NCBI GenBank assembly: GCA_024404275.1
Contig: JAKSQG010000019.1
Coordinates: 1 to 18,750 of the forward strand
Direction: 5' to 3'
Length of the DNA stretch: 18,750 nucleotides
From: Clostridia bacterium
GTDB taxonomy: Bacteria; Bacillota; Clostridia; Christensenellales; Aristaeellaceae
Shown here: one piece after another, positions 13,790 to 18,750 of the stretch
How positions within the stretch are numbered: position 1 is the first letter of the stretch
How the letters are laid out: the number at the start of each line of letters is the position of its first letter
Notes under the pieces: model-generated
Told to the model about the DNA's origin: nothing
The model's database searches: none
The model's input: only the letters and a program-made list of their open reading frames with translations
Made by a program: the position numbers and the translations under genes

Positions 13790-15373
13790 TCAGATGCCCA
13801 GCAGATCGCTGAATACCTTCAGCGCGCCGTCGGTCTCATGCGCCAGCACACGCTTGGCCAGCACCTTGCCCAGCTGCACGCCTTCCTGATCGAAGCTGTT
13901 CACATTCCACACAAAGCCCTGGAACATGACCTTGTTTTCAAAGTGCGCCAGCAGCGCGCCCACCGTTTCGGGGGTGACGGCGTCGGCGATGATGATGGAG
14001 GAGGGACGGCCGCCCGCGAAGCTCTTGTTGGGGTTGGCATCCTCTTTGCCGCAGGCAAAAGCCATGATCTGCGCAGCCACATTGGCGCACAGCTTCTGCT
14101 GGCTGGTGCTGCCCTGAATGTCAACATCCATGCCGCACTGATTCTGGCGGTAGCCCACAAACTGCAGCGGCACGATATCGGTGCCCTGATGCAGCAGCTG
14201 ATAGAAGGAGTGCTGACCGTTGGTGCCGGGCTCACCGAAGATGATGGGGCCGGTCACATAATCAACGGGAGCGCCGTCACGGTTGACGGATTTGCCGTTG
14301 CTTTCCATATCCAGCTGCTGCAGATGCGCCGGGAAGCGGCTGAGCGCCTGGCTGTAGGGCAGCACGGCGGTGGAGGGCCAGCCCTGCACATTGCGCTCGT
14401 ACACGCCGATGAGGGCATCCAGCATGTCGGCATTCTTGAGGGGATCTTTTTCCATGGCCAGACGGTCTTCCTCGGCGGCGCCGTTCAGGAAACGGGCAAA
14501 CACATCGGGACCAAAGGCCAGGGACAGGATCACGCCGCCCACGCAGCTGGAGGAGGAATAACGGCCGCCGATATAGTCATCCATGAAGAAGGCGCCCAGA
14601 TAGTCGCTGCTCTTGGCCAGCGGAGAGGTCTCGCTGGTGACGGCGACCATGTGCTTGGCGGGGTCAAGTCCCTGCTTTTTGAGGGCATCCTTGACGAAGG
14701 ATTCGTTGGTCAGCGTTTCCAGCGTGGTGCCGGACTTGCTGACCAGCACAAACAGCGCACGGCTGACATCGATGCTGTTCAGCACCGCAGCGGCATCATC
14801 GGGGTCGACGTTGCTGATGAACTTGGCTTCCATCTTGAAGGTGTTGTTCTTCTTGGCCCAGTTTTCCAGCGCCAGATAGATGGCACGGGGACCCAGGTCG
14901 CTGCCGCCGATACCGATCTGCACGGCGGTGGTAAAGGTCTCGCCCTTTTCGTTGACGATCTGGCCGTTATGGACCTTTTCGGCAAAGTCAGCGGCTTTCT
15001 TCTGCTCGCCGACATAGAATTCACGCTTGTTGACGCCATCGGCAATGACTTCGCCCGCCAGCTGACCGCGGGTCAGCTGATGCAGCACCAGACGCTTTTC
15101 ACCGGTGTTGATGACAGCGCCGGACAGCAGAGCCTGATACTTCTCGCTCAGCTGCATTTCCTCCGCCAGCTTCTTGAGGGCGGCAAGCACCTCGTCATCC
15201 ACCGCCTTGGCGGCATAGTTATAGGTCATGCCGGCAGCCATGGGCAGGCTGTATTCCTTGGCGCGGCGGGCGCCGTTTTCACCGGCCATGGCTTCCTTCA
15301 GGCAAACTTTGTCTTTCAGCTGTTTCAGCTCGCCGTAAGCGGCGGCTTTGTCCAGGTTCTTCCATTCAATCAT
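13790..15373 (-). CDS. pgi: Glucose-6-phosphate isomerase
   Basis: The 527-aa product interconverts glucose-6-phosphate and fructose-6-phosphate in glycolysis and gluconeogenesis. Signature segments are present: VQIGIGGSDLGPRAIYLAL, FVLVSKSGTTLETLTN (phosphate-binding Ser/Thr), DYIGGRYSSSSCVGG, MESNGKSVN, and GEPGTNGQHSFYQLLHQGTD with the catalytic Glu and His. The conserved lysine region falls near the C terminus (FDQEGVQLGK). Length and motifs match the long bacterial/eukaryotic-like class. The ATG at 15373 was chosen because GGAGG lies 8 nt upstream; a GTG/ATG further up would include it. Stop is TGA. Confidence 0.95.
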   Translation of the reverse strand: MIEWKNLDKAAAYGELKQLKDKVCLKEAMAGENGARRAKEYSLPMAAGMTYNYAAKAVDDEVLAALKKLAEEMQLSEKYQALLSGAVINTGEKRLVLHQLTRGQLAGEVIADGVNKREFYVGEQKKAADFAEKVHNGQIVNEKGETFTTAVQIGIGGSDLGPRAIYLALENWAKKNNTFKMEAKFISNVDPDDAAAVLNSIDVSRALFVLVSKSGTTLETLTNESFVKDALKKQGLDPAKHMVAVTSETSPLAKSSDYLGAFFMDDYIGGRYSSSSCVGGVILSLAFGPDVFARFLNGAAEEDRLAMEKDPLKNADMLDALIGVYERNVQGWPSTAVLPYSQALSRFPAHLQQLDMESNGKSVNRDGAPVDYVTGPIIFGEPGTNGQHSFYQLLHQGTDIVPLQFVGYRQNQCGMDVDIQGSTSQQKLCANVAAQIMAFACGKEDANPNKSFAGGRPSSIIIADAVTPETVGALLAHFENKVMFQGFVWNVNSFDQEGVQLGKVLAKRVLAHETDGALKVFSDLLGI

Positions 15374-15403
15374 GTTCAGTACCTCCAATCGGTCTTTGAA
15401 TTG

Positions 15404-15432
15404 ATTATACTCTTTTTTTCATCTGATTTCAA
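15404..15432 (-). promoter_or_regulatory. Sigma-A promoter of pgi
   Basis: Minus strand: TTGAAA (15427-15432), a 17-bp spacer and TATAAT (15404-15409). The start is expected near 15397, about 24 nt before the ATG. Confidence 0.85.
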
Positions 15433-15530
15433 TATCCCTCTTCCGCTGTTCAAAAAAGCGCCGATTTCTGATTTTTCTTCACCGACGGGCAAAAAAAGAA
15501 TACGGCAGGCAAAATTTTTTCAAAAAGGGG

Positions 15531-15559
15531 TTGCATATGACCGCGATTCGCGGTAAAAT
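15531..15559 (+). promoter_or_regulatory. Promoter of groES-groEL
   Basis: TTGCAT (15531-15536), a 17-bp spacer and TAAAAT (15554-15559). The start is expected near 15566, just before the CIRCE element. Confidence 0.8.
15541..15553. promoter_or_regulatory. 13-bp palindrome filling the groES promoter spacer
   Basis: CCGCGA and TCGCGG are exact arms around one T. The palindrome lies entirely between the -35 and -10 boxes and ends at the base before the -10. It is a candidate binding site for a regulator other than HrcA; chance in GC-rich DNA is possible. Confidence 0.4.
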
Positions 15560-15574
15560 ATACCCGTAAGTTGA

Positions 15575-15601
15575 TTAGCACTCACTTAACAAGAGTGCTA
15601 A
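15575..15601. promoter_or_regulatory. CIRCE element (HrcA operator)
   Basis: TTAGCACTC (15575-15583), 9 nt, GAGTGCTAA (15593-15601): an exact match to the consensus inverted repeat bound by the heat-shock repressor HrcA. It lies between the promoter and groES, as usual in Bacillota. Confidence 0.97.
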
Positions 15602-15636
15602 CAGCTTGCACATTACCGATACGGAGGAAAATAGAT

Positions 15637-15921
15637 ATGACGATCAAGCCTTTGGGTGACCGTGTTGTCATCAAAAATGCTGAAGCTGAAGAAACCACCA
15701 AGAGCGGCATCATCCTGACTGCTGCCTCCAAAGAAAAGCCCCAGATGGCCGAAGTGCTGGCTGTCGGCCCCGGCGGCAACGTCGACGGCAAGGAGATCAA
15801 AATGCAGGTGACCGTCGGTCAGAAGGTCATTTATTCCAAGTACGCCGGCACCGAGGTCAAGCTGGACGGTCAGGAAGTCATCATCGTCCGCCAGAGCGAC
15901 ATCCTCGCCGTTGTGGAATAA
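15637..15921 (+). CDS. groES: Co-chaperonin GroES
   Basis: The 94-aa product is the lid of the GroEL folding chamber. It has the usual KPLGDRVVIKNAEAEE start, the mobile loop TTKSGIILTAASKEKP, VLAVGPGG, and GQKVIYSKYAGTEVKLDGQE before a C-terminal ILAVVE. Length is typical. ACGGAGG lies 9 nt before the ATG. Transcription is expected to be repressed by HrcA through CIRCE and released on heat shock. groEL follows after 50 nt. Stop is TAA. Confidence 0.97.
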   Translation: MTIKPLGDRVVIKNAEAEETTKSGIILTAASKEKPQMAEVLAVGPGGNVDGKEIKMQVTVGQKVIYSKYAGTEVKLDGQEVIIVRQSDILAVVE

Positions 15922-15971
15922 TTCTTCTATATAAAGTATATCGCATATTACGGAAAGGAAGTTTTTGATTT

Positions 15972-17603
<1,632 letters not shown>

Positions 17604-17628
17604 TCCCCGCGATCCATCACGCTCACAC

Positions 17629-17659
17629 GGCGGAAAGCTTCGGCTTTCCGCCTTTTTTT
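17629..17659 (+). terminator. Intrinsic terminator of groESL
   Basis: GGCGGAAAGC (17629-17638), a TTCG tetraloop, GCTTTCCGCC (17643-17652) and seven T residues. A textbook rho-independent terminator. Confidence 0.96.
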
Positions 17660-17683
17660 GTTCGAAAGTTCCTTTGTTTTTTA

Positions 17684-17712
17684 TTGACAAACCCTTTGAA
17701 AAAGAATAAAAT
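17684..17712 (+). promoter_or_regulatory. Sigma-A promoter of uraA
   Basis: TTGACA (17684-17689), a 17-bp spacer and TAAAAT (17707-17712). Transcription should start near 17720 and produce a leader of about 140 nt. Confidence 0.88.
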
Positions 17713-17731
17713 ACACTTCGACAACCAACGC

Positions 17732-17820
17732 GTGTCCTTTAACCCGGTCCGGAGAGGCTGGGAAGGCTGCACAACAACGGTTTTGCCGCCTTGCCCGCCA
17801 TGGGCAAGGCGTTTTCTCTT
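17732..17820 (+). promoter_or_regulatory. PyrR-type transcription attenuator upstream of uraA
   Basis: The leader has a PyrR-binding hairpin: lower stem CCTT (17736-17739) with AAGG (17763-17766); upper stem CCCGG-U-CC (17743-17750) with GGCTGGG (17756-17762), bulged U; loop GGAGA. GGTCCGGAGAGGCT matches the known PyrR loop sequence. Downstream is a terminator, GCCTTGCCC (17788-17796) with GGGCAAGGC (17802-17810), followed by GTTTTCTCTT. In the known mechanism UMP-bound PyrR stabilises the binding hairpin and favours termination. Confidence 0.85.
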
Positions 17821-17860
17821 GGGGCGCGCCGGTTGATCTTCGAAGGAGGCATCAGTTATT

Positions 17861-18750
17861 ATGAAACTGACCTACAACATCAGCGACAAGCCGAAGCTGT
17901 CCCAGACGCTCGTCTTTGCTCTGCAGCAGGTGCTGGCCATTCTGGCCGCCACCATCGCCGTGCCCTCCATCGTCGGCAACGGTATGAGCCAGTCCGCCGC
18001 CCTGTTCGGCGCCGGTATCGGTACCCTCGTTTACCTCGCTTTCACCAAGTTCAAGAGCCCCGTGTTCCTGGGTTCTTCCTTCGCCTTCCTGGGCTCCATG
18101 TTCACCGCCTTCGCCGGTGCCGTTTCCATGGCTGCCGGTTACGCCGGCATCCTGCTGGGCGCCATCTTCGCCGGTCTGGTGTACGTTGTCATCGCTCTGG
18201 TCGTTAAGAAGAGCGGCACCGGCTGGATCAAGAAGCTGATGCCCGCTGTTGTTATCGGACCTACCGTGGCCATCATCGGTCTGTCCCTGGCCGGCAACGC
18301 TGTGGGCGACCTCAAGACCGCCACTGCCGGCGGCTCTGAGTATCTGGCCATTGTCTGCGGTCTGGTCACCCTGGGCGCCACCATGTACGCCTCCGTGTAC
18401 GGCAAGAAGTTCATCAAGATGATCCCCTTCATCATCGGTATCTGCGCCGGCTATGCCGTTGCCGCCGTGATGACCGTCATCGGCACCATCGCCAATGTTC
18501 AGGTCCTGATGATCATCGACTTCAGCAAGTTCAACAACATGCAGTGGGTGCCCGACTTCACCTTCGTCAAGGCCTTCAACGGTCTGGGCGAGCTGACCGC
18601 CTCCTACATCGCCACCATCGCCGTCGCTTATGTGCCCGTCGCCTTCGTTGTGTTCGCCGAGCATATCGCCGACCACATGAACCTCTCCTCCATCATCGAG
18701 CATGACCTGCTGACCGATCCCGGCCTGCACAACACCCTGCTGGGCGACGG
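17861..18750 (+). CDS. uraA: Uracil permease UraA (3' end outside window)
   Basis: 296 residues are visible of a nucleobase:cation symporter-2 family protein, usually about 420-440 aa, so roughly two thirds. Motifs include LSQTLVFALQQVLAILAATI, SPVFLGSSFAFLGS, AVVIGPTVAIIGLSLAGNAV, and VVFAEHIADHMNLSSI, where Glu267 matches the substrate-binding Glu of E. coli UraA. Many hydrophobic membrane segments are visible. AAGGAGG lies 11 nt before the ATG. Proton-coupled uracil uptake is the family role, and the PyrR-type attenuator in the leader supports pyrimidine control. It continues past the right edge. Confidence 0.93.
   Translation, partial: MKLTYNISDKPKLSQTLVFALQQVLAILAATIAVPSIVGNGMSQSAALFGAGIGTLVYLAFTKFKSPVFLGSSFAFLGSMFTAFAGAVSMAAGYAGILLGAIFAGLVYVVIALVVKKSGTGWIKKLMPAVVIGPTVAIIGLSLAGNAVGDLKTATAGGSEYLAIVCGLVTLGATMYASVYGKKFIKMIPFIIGICAGYAVAAVMTVIGTIANVQVLMIIDFSKFNNMQWVPDFTFVKAFNGLGELTASYIATIAVAYVPVAFVVFAEHIADHMNLSSIIEHDLLTDPGLHNTLLGD

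Noticed and set aside
13838..15556. 572-codon plus-strand frame opposite pgi
   Set aside because: Mirror of a well-matched glucose-6-phosphate isomerase.
17720..17860. Uracil/purine riboswitch in the uraA leader
   Set aside because: The GGTCCGGAGAGGCT hairpin followed by a terminator fits a PyrR element better; purine riboswitch core sequences were not seen.
17852..18730. 292-codon minus-strand frame opposite uraA
   Set aside because: Gly/Asp/His-rich mirror of a membrane protein with a good ribosome binding site and leader on the plus strand.

Overview
The window looks like chromosomal DNA from an uncultured, gut-type Clostridia (Bacillota). Three things suggest this: strong AGGAGG-like ribosome binding sites, near-consensus sigma-A promoters (TTGACA/TTGAAA, mostly a 17-bp spacer, then TATAAT/TAAAAT), and CIRCE and PyrR control elements. 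The GC content is fairly high. This placement is an inference. No rRNA, tRNA, CRISPR array, transposase or phage gene is visible.

Layout. 1-2417 (+): 3' part of a very large coiled-coil protein, with 39 in-phase 14-residue repeats followed by a DUF6273-type domain and a two-way terminator. 2612-3565 (-): a nucleoside hydrolase. It is divergent from 3698-5353 (+), two tandem secreted paralogues that look like beta-propellers; the two -35 boxes form the arms of a palindrome. 9035-5433 (-): an operon of Gfo/Idh/MocA oxidoreductase, ThuA-like protein and GH20-like hexosaminidase, probably for catabolism of a carbohydrate derivative. 10108-9182 (-): a Tat-exported protein joining a C_GCAxxG_C_C redox domain to an FMN-binding domain, divergent from 10316-12703 (+), a secreted DUF6273 protein, rpiB and an ArsB/NhaD/SLC13-type transporter. 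13717-12638 (-) is mutY and 15373-13790 (-) is pgi. 15637-17603 (+) is groES-groEL under a perfect CIRCE element. 17861 to the window end (+) is uraA behind a PyrR-type attenuator.

Most notable observation: two unrelated genes, the GH20-like enzyme (TAG at 6387-6389, minus strand) and the secreted DUF6273 protein (TAG at 10712-10714), are each interrupted by one in-frame TAG. The reading frame and recognisable family sequence continue without a gap on both sides. All 15 gene ends visible here are TAA (8) or TGA (7); none is TAG. This is compatible with UAG being read as an amino acid at low frequency (suppressor tRNA, pyrrolysine or partial reassignment). Two independent nonsense mutations or assembly errors are the null explanation and cannot be excluded from one window.

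Together the genes cover sugar and nucleoside salvage (nucleoside hydrolase, RpiB, Pgi, UraA, GH20 operon), envelope or secreted proteins of unknown role, base-excision repair (MutY) and chaperonins. Regulation is unusually easy to read: eight likely promoters, CIRCE, a PyrR attenuator, three further palindromes with operator-like placement, and several intrinsic terminators.
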